Source: Stenocarpella maydis (lineage: Eukaryota > Ascomycota > Sordariomycetes > Diaporthales > Diaporthaceae). From it: 64,000 bases of DNA. Every line of letters starts with the position of its first letter. Positions within the stretch are counted from its first letter, which is position 1. The position numbers and the translations under genes were made by a program. The stretch is from contig NQMI01000004.1 of NCBI GenBank assembly GCA_002270565.1, positions 186,001-250,000 on the forward strand. Reading direction: 5' to 3'. Under the pieces are notes generated by a model. The model was given only the letters and a program-made list of their open reading frames with translations. It ran no database searches and was not told the DNA's origin. Of the stretch, positions 12,682 through 23,014 are shown piece after piece.

Positions 12682-14147
12682 TTAGAGCCCACTGACAAGC
12701 CCCGGAAGCAGCTTCTCGGTGAAATCCCAAAGTATGGGGGTGTAATCCGGCGCCCAGGCCAGGCCCGTCCAGTAGGTGCTGCGTTGGCCCTGGAGGGCGT
12801 ATAGTTTGTTGAAGAAGCCCGCTTTGAGTTCCTCTGGAGTGACCTTCGGCACGGTGGCACCGTGGTCAGCAAAAGCCACGATGGCTGGCGACCCAATGTC
12901 ATATGTGCCAGCCTGTCCCATGGTGGTGAGCGACCTTGTGATGAGTGCCTCGGCGTCGGTCGCCGAGAGCCCGGCCTCCCCGATGACACGCGTGCTGAAC
13001 AGGTCGGCGTTATCCTGGCGGTCGAAGGCGTCGCAGAAGGATCCCTCGGGCAGGTAAAAGGCCGACGAGTTGTTGGGTGAGTTCCGCATCCCGGTGACGT
13101 CCGAGGGGATGCCGGTGTTGCTCACGACGCCGACGTAGAGGGTCTCCCACGAGAACTTGTTGAACAGGGCCGTCTCGTTGTCGTCGAGATCCCACGGCTC
13201 GGTGTTGCCCGGCGATGGTGTCGCGGCGATGAGCAGTTTCTTTGCCCTCACCGTGCGCTGTCCTGAGGGTGTCTGAATTGTGGCGCTGACGCCGCTGTCG
13301 GTGCGTTGACTCGAGGCAATGGTGGACTGGAGCAGGACATCGTCACCCAATAACGTGAGCACCCGGTCGAACAAGGTCTCAGATGAGTACGTCTCTGGCC
13401 ACTTGAACGCAGGGCCAGTGATGCCGAGCCCAAAGGCAGCGATCTGAGGCTGGCCGACCACGGACATCACAAACCAGGTGGGAGTTGTGAGTGCGTCCGA
13501 CAGCCATAGCAGATTGCGAAGAATCCCAAGCGAAGCCCCGAGGTCGTGCTTCTCTAGGAATTCGCCAAACGGCAGCAGCAGGTCCTCGGGGACATCGCCA
13601 GTCTTGAAGTATCCATCCTCGAACCATGGCTGGTACTTGATAGCCAGGGCCAGGTACTTGAGCAAGGCAATTGGGATGCCGAGCAGGTCTACCGGGCCAT
13701 AGTCCACGTCGACTGGCAGCCCAGTGTTGAAGTCGATGTTCTTGGTCAGAAACAGCAGTTCGATGTAGTCAGTCAGGTCAGGGTTAATCAGGTCCAAATC
13801 AAAGCGCTTGAAGAAGTCCCTGGTTGTCTGACGATTCAGGTATGCCTGAACGCCGTAATTCACTGGTCTACTACCGCTGCCCGGATTATAGACGTGTACG
13901 TGACCACCCTAGAGCGGTGCTGTCAGCTAACATGTACATGATGTATTTCGCCGGGTCGTATACTAACCAGCCGATTTGCTTTCTCAACAACCAGGACGGT
14001 TTTATGGTAATCCTCCCGAAGCCGGACAGCTGCATAGGCACCCGTTGCACCTCCGCCCACGATGAGCACGTCGACCTCGTCCCCCTGCGCAGAGGTGCCG
14101 GCCATGGCCAGAGTGGCGTACAGAAGGGCCTTCTTCATTAATCTCAT
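12682..14147 (-). CDS. Secreted FAD-dependent amine-oxidase-type oxidoreductase
   Basis: This is a flavoprotein of the NAD(P)-binding/amine oxidoreductase fold, of the sort often labelled beta-cyclopiazonate dehydrogenase-like in fungal genomes. Exon 1 is 14147-13968 and exon 2 is 13908-12682, joined across a 59-nt intron to give 468 aa. A signal peptide (KKALLYATLAMAGTSAQG) precedes the FAD-binding beta-alpha-beta motif VLIVGGGATGAYAA. Next come LVVEKANRLGGHV, where the intron falls between RL and GGHV, and NYGVQAYLN. The start is the ATG directly before the signal peptide; a longer open frame upstream is less plausible. Secretion is unusual for an intracellular biosynthetic enzyme and suggests an extracellular oxidase. 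No other biosynthetic gene lies next to it, so a role in a secondary-metabolite cluster is not supported. The substrate is unknown. Confidence 0.85.
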
Positions 14148-15642
14148 GGCGAGTTGGGATGAAAGAGCCTGGAATTTATGTGGCATCACCAGGCTGCAGC
14201 TGCACCCCATATATATATATATATGTGTGTGTGCCTGGAGCCAATTGCGCCAGCAAGCTTCATGGAAACCTGCAGGCTCCCACAGGAGTCCGGCCGCATG
14301 ACTAGGACATGTTGACTGACAGCATCCACTGATTAAGGTCGTCGGCTGTAGCCAGCTACCTTACCACGTTGCAACCAGACATTGCGCATGGCTGTGTGAT
14401 CTCTCCGTGGTCCCGTCATTCCGATGGGTTGCGTGCCGACTGTCATTTCTTTAAGGTTTTAGCCAAAAAATCTACCATAAGACGGGACCATCACAGCCCC
14501 CTGTCAGCTCATATACAGCGCCGGCATGACGGGGGGTGCCTCTGGGAATCTTGGCAGCAAACAACCTTGAACAGACAGTCTTATCCTTGCCAGCAAAGCC
14601 CGCTGTTGGCATCAGTCCAATGTGACCATCATGTTGAATCCAGGACCCACTATATGATGCCTTGGCTACGCTCAGGGGCGTGGGTGCATCCATTTTCACT
14701 GTAGCTTTACATCGGACCAGGTTGTTATGGACTGACACTTAGTATATTGCAGGTGGCACTTGCCGACTGTGTGCACTTAATCATGGAGCCAAAGCGTGGC
14801 CCTGTAGACGATAGATATCCTGGTGTTGGCTTTTTATGTAGTCACAAGACACCTGGTTGTGGTCCGGCCACCTGATGTCTTCCGGCCAAGCACCCCACCC
14901 AGTAAACACATATAAGTCTCAAAGTAGATCAATGCTTTAGTTTTGCACTGCCAAGAAGTGGCCCGGCTAATGCCAGACAACTGAAGACACCGCGGCCGTG
15001 CCGGGTGAAATTGTAATCCTGTGAGCAAGAAAGAGAAGACCCATCCGATGGTCCCGGCACGTACGTAAGGTTCCGCAAATACCGCCATGGACCTACTTCG
15101 GGGATTTCCCCCCCCGAAAGCATGCTTAATCAGGTTATGCCACGCTGTGCTCAAGTGGAACAATGCGGCTTAGGAAAGGGATAACCCCAAATCTAAAATA
15201 ACAAATAACGTCACGGGGGCACACCGGCCAACTCAGTTCTGGATCAATTGACTCTCAATCACGAGCCTGGTGCTTGATGATGTCTTTCGACTGTTGCAGG
15301 GGACCTTGGCCAAAAGTTATTTACTGCAAATGGTGCGCACTGCAGTAGGTCATTGAATCGGAACCGAATAACTGGAATTGCTTTGCCAGAACTGACCTTG
15401 AGTAATTACGAGCTCACGGGATACACTACAGGGATCAGAAAAGAATTCACGTCATGTTACACAAGCACGAGTCAAATGTCTCTGATATTGTACATCTCAT
15501 AGTACCTAGGTACAGACGATCAAAGCGGCTTACCACTTTCACCATTACAAATGGGACTAGAATCAGTCCATAATCAACAAGTTATTGAGTGTGTCTGCTA
15601 TCTAAAGGAATCGCCCGCCAGGAGTGCCATAGCCCCGCCCCC
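14148..15642. other. Intergenic region with AT/GT microsatellite
   Basis: No gene could be supported across 1.5 kb. Just upstream of the oxidase start is a dinucleotide run, (AT)8 at 14209-14224 followed by (GT)4 at 14225-14232. A perfect TACCTAGGTA palindrome lies at 15503-15512. The oxidase promoter should lie in the first few hundred bases. Confidence 0.5.
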
Positions 15643-16284
15643 CTAGCTGACAACCTCCATCTCAGCCTCGAGATCGTCAAGATCTTGTGACATGACCGAG
15701 CCACATTCCAACAAGGGAGCACCCTCAACGTCGACTACAACGGGAACCTCATCCGGAGCTCTGCTCTTGACCGATCCCGCCCGGCCACTGCGTGATGACC
15801 TAGTAGTCTCTCGCATGTCGCTAATCCAGGCCAGGCACATCTTCGCCATGGCATCGCGTACATCACCACCGGAACCGCATCCAACCACTTCCAGGCAATC
15901 TTCCCGGGGGCCGACCAGCATGGCACGAGGCTCAAAGTCATCGGTGCTGAAGATAACCTCGCTCGTTTTTCCTTCGCCCTGGGCGGCTGCTGAAGTCGCG
16001 AAGCGCGACTCGAGCTTCCTGTCTGCGAGTTCCTTGTTCAACACATCATGTTTGTGCAGTAGGCTCTTCATCTCCTGTATAAGGTGTTCCTGCAAAGCCT
16101 CCAGAGCGGCGGTGGAGAAGGGCCGGAGCTCTGGGTCCGAGTCGCTCCAGGGGTTCATATCATGGTGACATTCTGTGGTGTATTCACAGCAAGTCAAAAC
16201 GCTGAGAAGATGGCTGGCTGAAGATGTGCTTGACAGAGATTGTGAGCTAGGATCACTGGCACGCCGAGGTGAAGTTTCCGCCAT
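15643..16284 (-). CDS. Hypothetical protein
   Basis: An uninterrupted frame of 213 aa on the minus strand that I do not recognise. It starts with a Ser/Thr-rich segment and then a Cys/His-containing stretch (LLSVLTCCEYTTECHHDMNPW). A likely coiled helix follows (STAALEALQEHLIQEMKSLLHKHDVLNKEL in part, with heptad-like leucines). After that comes a Gly/Ser-rich region with MCLAWISDMRE, and the end is acidic. There is no signal peptide or membrane segment. The first true ATG is at 16284; the open frame continues a little upstream but only with a GTG. It lies just downstream of, and on the same strand as, the kinase gene, about 300 bases away. An antisense open frame at 15692-16168 is considered a shadow. 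Existence as a gene is likely but unproven. Confidence 0.5.
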   Translation of the reverse strand: MAETSPRRASDPSSQSLSSTSSASHLLSVLTCCEYTTECHHDMNPWSDSDPELRPFSTAALEALQEHLIQEMKSLLHKHDVLNKELADRKLESRFATSAAAQGEGKTSEVIFSTDDFEPRAMLVGPREDCLEVVGCGSGGDVRDAMAKMCLAWISDMRETTRSSRSGRAGSVKSRAPDEVPVVVDVEGAPLLECGSVMSQDLDDLEAEMEVVS

Positions 16285-16589
16285 GGTGAAAGAGTTGGAC
16301 ACCAAATTGGCTCTAGCCACGATAGCAATGTAAAAGACAGGGTTTGGTAGGAGAGGAGATAGTCAAGCGAGGGAACAGAGGTGAAACAGGAGAGTGAGCG
16401 CGACACTTGATTTATGAAGTTTCTCCGTCAACATCCTCATTCAGCGTCGGTATTGAAATCGGATAAATGCCATAGTCTCAGTACCAGAGCTGAACATCGA
16501 ACAAGGCATTGTCAGCTGTGCTTTGTTCCTCATGAAGGAAGAACTTGGCGCTGGATGCGTTGTCTCGGTCAATTGTCGAGACTCACAAA

Positions 16590-17952
16590 TCACACAGCCG
16601 TATCCCCTTTCAACCCTGGAGAGCTCAACGCCTACGACCCAATTAGCAACATTTCACAAAGGAACAAGCCACGCCCGGGATCGCGGATCTCACCTGCTCT
16701 GCAGTCCATCTCCTCGAATCATATCTCACCAGCGCTCTGATTATGTCCCTCCAGCATTCATCCACGCCGCTGAGGACCTCCTCCCAGGGATGCCCCTCGA
16801 ACACTTGGTAGATATCAAAGGGCGGCGTTCTAAAGCTGGCAGCCTCGGGCCAGGTCTCCCTCGTAGGGGTGCCGATTGTCTTGAAGATGCTCAGTATGAG
16901 TCCCAACTGGTTCCCATCCTCATGGACGGCGCGCGACTCAAACAGCGGCCTTGGCGGGCGCCGTACGCATTCTGCCAGCAGACAGCCCGCCGCCCACATA
17001 TCAACCGGCGGGCCGTAAGACTTGTCCCCGAAAAGGACCTCTGGTGCACGGTAGGGTCCGGTGCCGATGTCGAGAATCTTTGCGGATGCGGGCTCGCTGG
17101 CGGCAGAGAGGTCCGGGTGCCATGCGGTGCCGAAGTCAGAGAGGTAGGCCGGGCCGTCTGCTGACTCGAGGAGAATCGCCTGCGGCTTCACGTCGCGGTG
17201 GATGATGCCCCTGGCGTGGATATCCGCCAGAGCCTGTAATACATGTCCGAAAATGCATCGCACTTGGAGATTGGTGAGAGATGCTCGCTCGAGAAGGGCG
17301 GACAGGGTCAGGGGCATGTAGGGGAAGACGAGGGTGAAGCGGTCCTCTTGGTCACGGAAGGTTTCGAGGAGGGGGATGCATGGCTTCCTCAGCTGGGCGA
17401 GGATCCTGGCCTCACGGACGGGGTTGTGAGGCTCGATGCCGTGGGTCTCGGTGATAACCTTGAGGGCACGGTCCTTGTACCGGTAGACCTCGGCTGTGAC
17501 GCCGCTGGCGACGTACTGACAGCTTCGGTACGGGCCTATCCTCTCCCCATGTTTGTCGTCAGAATCGCCATGATCGTCTCTGGAGGCGTCCTGAGGCGAT
17601 TCTGATGCTCCCTGTTGGTCGTCTTGATCTTCTGAGGACAGCGGGTTGTTGCAGACAGCATCGTAGTCAGCCTGAAGAAGTGTTAACACGGCTCACCTCA
17701 GGGGACGAGGGCTGAGGGCTTGCTCTTGAAGACGAAGAACTGTAGGCCTCGTTTTCCAAGGTGAATGCAGTCTTGGCTACTGCGACTTTCCGACTTGACA
17801 AGATGGCCTGACTAGTCAGGAACAGGTCAGTGACAAATGGCGTGGGTTTCGCCAGTCGCGGCCACGGGAATCAGGCCCACAGACATTTTCTGGATATTGT
17901 CATATCGCTCGGAAGCTGTCAGAGAGCCCCGCCAGTCCTGGGGGCCGGGCAT
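16590..17952 (-). CDS. CDK-like (CMGC) protein kinase, possibly Csk1-type
   Basis: This is a serine/threonine kinase of CMGC/CDK type, possibly related to the CDK-activating kinase Csk1; that assignment is inference. The longest open frame (16643-17689) lacks an initiator ATG. I propose exons 17952-17881, 17771-17724, 17671-16694 and 16631-16590, giving 379 aa. The second intron (17723-17672) begins GCAAGC and is a likely GC-AG intron with a TTAAC branch site. The last intron (16693-16632) starts GTGAGA, has TGCTAAT as branch site and adds an ending TAEQALSSPG. Kinase motifs visible are ALKVI (lysine), HRDVKPQ (catalytic loop), DFGTAW (metal binding), GTGPYRAPEVL (APE) and VDMWAAGCLLAE. HRDVKPQ has Gln in place of the usual Asn, an unusual change at a metal-coordinating position. 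The N-terminal DWRGSLTASERY peptide supports the first exon. The boundary of intron 1 is the weakest. Confidence 0.78.
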
Positions 17953-19350
17953 TGTGACGGGCACGCCGGGCTGCCTCTTGTTCAGGTATCAGAAATGGGT
18001 AGACCTTGTAGGCTGGGTTGGGAAGGGCCTCGTGCGTAAGCGACTCCGGGTGAGACATTGATGGTGTGTCAAGTCTCAGCCGGCCGTTGAAGCTCGGGCG
18101 AGGGAGGTCGAGCTTTGGCTGGCGGAGACGTGGGTCTGTGTCTGTTCCCTATGAAGGCAGCCGTCCCACTCTTAGCACGAGGGTGCGAGGGAGCAGCAAC
18201 GAGCACAGACAAGTTGACCAGCTGTACGATATATGGGAATAGCCACAGAAAAAAAGGAGCGTTAGCTGGGTTCGAGTACTCGGTGTTTTTCTGGTCCGGG
18301 ATGATGCACCATACACATGACTGAAGTAGGCACTCGAGTACCAGCTACAGTACTGAGTAACCCGAACCCTCAGCAGGTGCCCGCAATACGCACGGGAGTA
18401 CCCCGGTGACATCAACACGCATCATTTCCAGCGCCCCAGGCCAGGCTCTATGGTGCAGCACTAGCCCCCTCCCCCAAAGTGGCCCATACTATGTATGCAC
18501 TAGTGTAGTGTAACTAAAAGGGCCAATCCCGCAGCTTCTGCGTTATTCCAACTGTGCGGGCCTGGCACATGTCCCTTGCGCTTGCCCCCGTTTCTGCGGG
18601 CAAGCTGAGCAGCAAGCAAGATGAGAGCGGCCCAGCACCAAATTTAACGGCAGGGTGGGCTGCGTCGGACTTGACTGGATTGGACCCAACTCTACGGAAT
18701 TGCACCCATTCCTTCTACTTTACCTTGGCAGTTTTTTATTGCTCGCAGACAACATACCTACCTAGGCCTGGACAGTTAGTCCTGTACCTCTGATCCGGAG
18801 AGGCAGGGTCCCATCTCCAAGCCGAAATACCCTCCCACCCCCTTCTCTTCCCCCAGAGGGAACATCGTGTCATTGTAACATCCTATCAGCCCAGCCAAGC
18901 CAGCCGGGCCAGCCTGCCAGCCCAGTGCCGGCCAGCCACACACACTCTCTCCCCATCCAAATACACATACCATAAACATACCAACCAACCTGGAGCTGCA
19001 CACATCACATGCCGTCCCAGTGATCTTCGCCCGCCGTCCGACATCGCGAGGCACTCCTCCTCCTCCTCCTCCTCCTCCTCCTGCTGTACATAGACCTTGT
19101 GCCCTCCCTCGCCTTGGCTCCCGCCCTCGCCGCCTTCTCACACGCACACCCCCTCTGTGTGGTCCTCCCAAACTCCGACACCAGCTCCTCGGCCTCCTGA
19201 ACAACCCCCCCCCCGAGACTTAATAGCCCTTCTTCCTCCCGTCCCGCCGACCAGAAGGGCCCAGAGACCAATTGCTACCTGATGACTCGCCTTCTCTCTC
19301 CCTTCTAGATCGCACAGTGTTTGCGCCCGTCGAGTCCTCCAGATCCCACC
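17953..19350. other. Divergent intergenic region, kinase / SYP1
   Basis: These 1.4 kb separate the divergently transcribed kinase and SYP1 genes and should hold both promoters. The 500 bases before SYP1 are strongly pyrimidine-rich with a TCC microsatellite, typical of long 5' leaders in filamentous fungi. No gene is supported; several antisense frames here are products of the repeats. Confidence 0.55.
19055..19082 (+). repeat. TCC trinucleotide microsatellite
   Basis: About nine copies of tcc in the presumed 5' leader of SYP1, some 270 bases before its ATG. On the opposite strand it reads as a false run of arginines in open frames that I rejected. Confidence 0.9.
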
Positions 19351-22300
19351 ATGGATGACCTCCAAAGATCCGAGTACCCAGCAATGCTGGTAAGCCAACC
19401 CACCCGCCCGGACCGATGCGCCGGCTCGCCCACCGCCGTGCTGGCCGGCGGCTCCCGGCAGCGCCGCGCCCACAGTCTGCTAACAAAGCCCCGTCTATCC
19501 GCGCAGGCAAGCTTGCAGCCAGGTCAGACCGTGCATGTCGTCAACGATAGGCTGAAGCGGATCGGTAAGCTCAATACCGAGATCGCGGACTGGCTTCAGG
19601 TATGCCCACCCACAGCCCGGCCTCGAGCAACCACCACGGCGCACCCCACACGGCAGGGGCCAAGCCCACGGGTTGGCTCCCGGCGCTGACAAGCAACGCC
19701 ACAGGAACGCCGGCGGCTCGAAGATCAATATGTTGCTGGGCTCAAGAAGCTGCTGCTGTTTAAGGTGCCCAACGCCTCGTCCGAACTGGGGTGAGTGGCC
19801 CTTCCCAGTCCTTCCGTGCATGGCCACAGCCGTGTGTGCCATGGCCTTGCCTAACAATGCGCGCCCCTACCTTGCAGCATCTTCCAGCCCTCCTGGGACA
19901 AGATCCTCCACTCCACCGACGCCATCGCCGCATCGCACCACCTCTTTGCCCAACGAGTTGAGAAGGATGTCGAGCAGGATTTGCGCCAGTTCCAGAACCG
20001 CAAGGAGTTCCAGAACATGACCACAATGTCGGCGAACCTGTCTGCTATCGCAAAAGAGCTAGAGGACGCCAGGGAGAAGGCAGACAAGCTGACCAGGAAA
20101 GGCGGCAAGGCCAGCGCTCTCAAGGTCGACCAGGCTACCGCGAGGCTCGAGTCTGCCACCGGACAGTGGGAGTCGCAGGCACCTTTCATCCTCGAAACAT
20201 TGCAGGCCCTCGACGAGCAGCGGTGCAACCACCTCCGGGATCTTCTCACTCAGCTCCAGACACACGAGGTCGACCAGGCCGACAGATTACGGGCTACGGC
20301 CAATGATGTGCTCACGACAATTCTCGAGGCAGATACGTCCAAGGAGGTGGAAAACTTTGCGACAAGGGCAACAGGCGGCCGGGTAAAGATAGAGAGGAGG
20401 ACGGGCACTGGCCCAATGGAGAGGACGCCGACGGCGACAAGGCAGTCTTCAGTTGGCAATGTGCAACCGCCCTCGACCGCCGACTCTAGTCACGTTCCGC
20501 CGCCGCCGCAGACCGCGTCTTCCTTCAATGACGATGATCGGAGTGATCATTCGACACCGCCCGCCGAGAAGTCCGGTTCGTGGCAGCCGCGATCTGTACC
20601 CCCGTGTACCGAAAATGTGACTAACCATGAGTGCAGAAAACAAGCTGAGAAGCCGGATCGGTACCATGCTTGGTCGACGAAGGCAGAGCGTCCACGGTGG
20701 GTTTGGACAGCTCTCGCCGGGCAAGAGTGCCGGCCCTTTCAACAGGGCATCCAGCAGTCACGGTCGCCTGTCGCCACATTCTTCTGCGAATAACCTTGCC
20801 ATCCCGACTGGTAGGCTCGATGCGCTGACAGAAGCCCCCGATACGCCCAGGCTTCCGAAGCCCGAGGCGGCCGAGGAAGCAGCAGCTACCAATGGAACAC
20901 ATGCCGGAGCCTCGGACGAGAGTATGCCGCCACGGACACTCCCGGCCGGCCTCAATGGGATGACGGCCGAGGAGATATTTGATGCGCCGCCGCCGCCAGG
21001 CCCGCCTCCATCGCACCTCAACAAGGAAGGCGAGCCCGCCAAGGACGAGGACGGATTCACGATACCGCCAGCAGCGAACGACCCTATTTCCCAAGCGCAG
21101 AGGGATGCGGCAGATGAGGCAGGAGAGGAGCACGAGCAGCTATTCAAGCTCAACATTCAGAACAGCCCGATTGCGGAGGAGGACCCAGACGAGTCTAAAA
21201 AAGCACAATTGAGTGTCGCGAACACCCTGAGCACGATGCAGATGCCTGCGCGAAGGACAGGGACCGTCCGCGGCCGGCGGGATGTGCGCAACACGATGTA
21301 TATGCCCTCTCCTCCTACGCTGCCGGGCGCAGAGGCTGCCGCGTCCCTTCCGCTCGGTGAACCGACGCAAAACTTGCCGCCATCTCCTGCACTGCAGGGC
21401 GGCGGCAGCAGCATGAGCTCCAGGCCGTCAGCCATACATACTCTGGCGAGCGAGGCAAGTGTAACTGGTACCAGCGACACGCAATCAGTCAGGAGTGCGA
21501 CGAGCCTGGGGGGCATTGCACATGGCAAGCATCCAGACTTGACTGCGCCCGGCTTGAACTGCAGCATTGTAGAGACGGTGTCAGCGTCATTCGAGGGTAG
21601 TGCCTTGAAATCGGTTCGGATCAACGGCGAAATTGCATTTGCGTACAACGGAGACGGCACGATCTCCGATGGTAAGCCTTTTCGCGCACTCCGTAGCAGG
21701 AACGTGCTAATCAACGCGAAACAGTACGCGAGGCAATTCGTATCAATAATTTCCCTAGTTTGGAATCTATTGGCCCCAACCGAATCTTCGTATCCAGCAC
21801 ACCATCACCGGACGAATTTACCCTCGACTTGTCGCATATTCCGAACAAGACAGCTACGCCCGGGTTCACTTACCGACTCCATGCCGAAGAGCCCACCTCG
21901 TCCCACCTCGCGAGTCACTGTCCTCTGCTCATCAACCCGGCTTGGAAACCAGCGGGCGACAAGCTCGGGTTATTACTCCAGTACAAGCTCAATCCCGACT
22001 TTACGCCAAACGCTGATAAGCCCTTGGTGCTGAAAGGCTTCACGATAATTGCAACCTACGTGAATGCGCGCGCCAGCGGCGTCCAAACGAAGCCTGCGGG
22101 AACACACCTCAAGGACAAACACCTGGTGTACTGGCGGCTGGGAGACGTCACGCTCAAGCCAGGCGTGGACTGGCAGAAGATTGTCTGCCGAATCATCGGG
22201 GCGGAGAATGCGGAGCCGAAGCCGGGCAACGTCGAAGCTAGGTGGGAATACGTCAGCTTGGCTACCGCGTGGGAGGAGGAAGAGGACGAGGAAAGCCACA

Positions 22301-22503
22301 GCGGAGGCATCTCGATAAGTCGGAAGAGAGAGGATAAAGGAAAGGGAAAGGCAACGGCCGAGGATGAGAAGAGCGACAGCGAGGATGACCCCTTCGCGGA
22401 CGAGAGCGCGGCCGTGAGCCCGAGGCTCAAGGACACCAACGCCAGCTGGCAACTGGTGCCGACTGTGAGGAAGATCGTGAGTGGCAAGTACGAGGCAAAG
22501 TGA
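19351..22503 (+). CDS. SYP1: Muniscin Syp1-like endocytic F-BAR/mu-homology protein
   Basis: This protein resembles Syp1/FCHo muniscins, early endocytic adaptors that bend and tether membrane and, in yeast, also affect septins. Six exons join in frame: 19351-19389, 19507-19599, 19705-19790, 19878-20575, 20637-21671 and 21725-22503, giving 909 aa. The F-BAR domain takes up roughly the first 270 residues (VHVVNDRLKRIGKLNTEIADW, then LEDQYVAGLKKLL and long charged helices such as QFQNRKEFQNMTTM). The middle is proline- and serine-rich and disordered, with a DAPPPPGPPPS tract. The mu-homology domain begins near GLNCSIVETVSASFEGS and runs almost to the C-terminus, interrupted by an acidic Lys/Glu loop (EDKGKGKATAEDEKSDSEDD). 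The first three introns lie in the F-BAR part, and the ATG gives a conserved-looking first exon of 13 codons. It should act at the plasma membrane. Confidence 0.9.
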
Positions 22504-23014
22504 CTGGTGGCCGATGCCGACCGGCAACGCTGGGGACAGTAAAGAGGCGAAAGCAATGTGATAATTCTGGTGGAGCGCGTGGTTTCCAGACGATAATGGA
22601 TGCGGGTTGCATATCGCGGGCGAACGGCCAGGGGGAGAAGACCCCAAGGCCCGGAGATGACTGCATTTGCGGCCGGGTGGACGATATTTCTGGCGCGGAC
22701 TGGATCTTCAGGAGACGCCGTTACTATACCAACCTCTTCGGACCTTTTCTGACACGTATGTACTTGGTATACCAATCTACTTTGTAAACTCTACTCATTT
22801 GGAATTCTTGTTATCACAACACGGGCTTTGCGACGGCACGGTTCGGTCGGTATCTACAACACGCGAGGCGTTGGTCATTTGAGGTGCAGAGGAAACCTGC
22901 ACAATATTGTTCGTCCACGCGGCATACAATCAATCACAAGTCAGTAGTAAATCATAGGCCCCGCAATAAAACAAATAGCCATGAATGCTACATATGCCTC
23001 AGAGAAACCAACGC
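22504..23014. other. Convergent 3' region, SYP1 / MAD1
   Basis: This region lies between the convergent ends of SYP1 and MAD1. It presumably holds both terminators and 3' untranslated regions. It becomes AT-rich from about 22730. I see no gene. Confidence 0.6.

Noticed and set aside
15692..16168. 158-aa plus-strand frame
   Set aside because: Overlaps the better minus-strand frame with a coiled helix; composition Ser/Arg-rich as expected for a shadow.
18240..18300. tRNA-like T-loop (ggttcgagtact)
   Set aside because: No matching A box or acceptor stem could be found. No convincing tRNA or rRNA gene was seen anywhere in the window.
18776..19473. Minus-strand poly-Arg/Gly frames upstream of SYP1
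   Set aside because: Produced by the TCC microsatellite and pyrimidine-rich leader.
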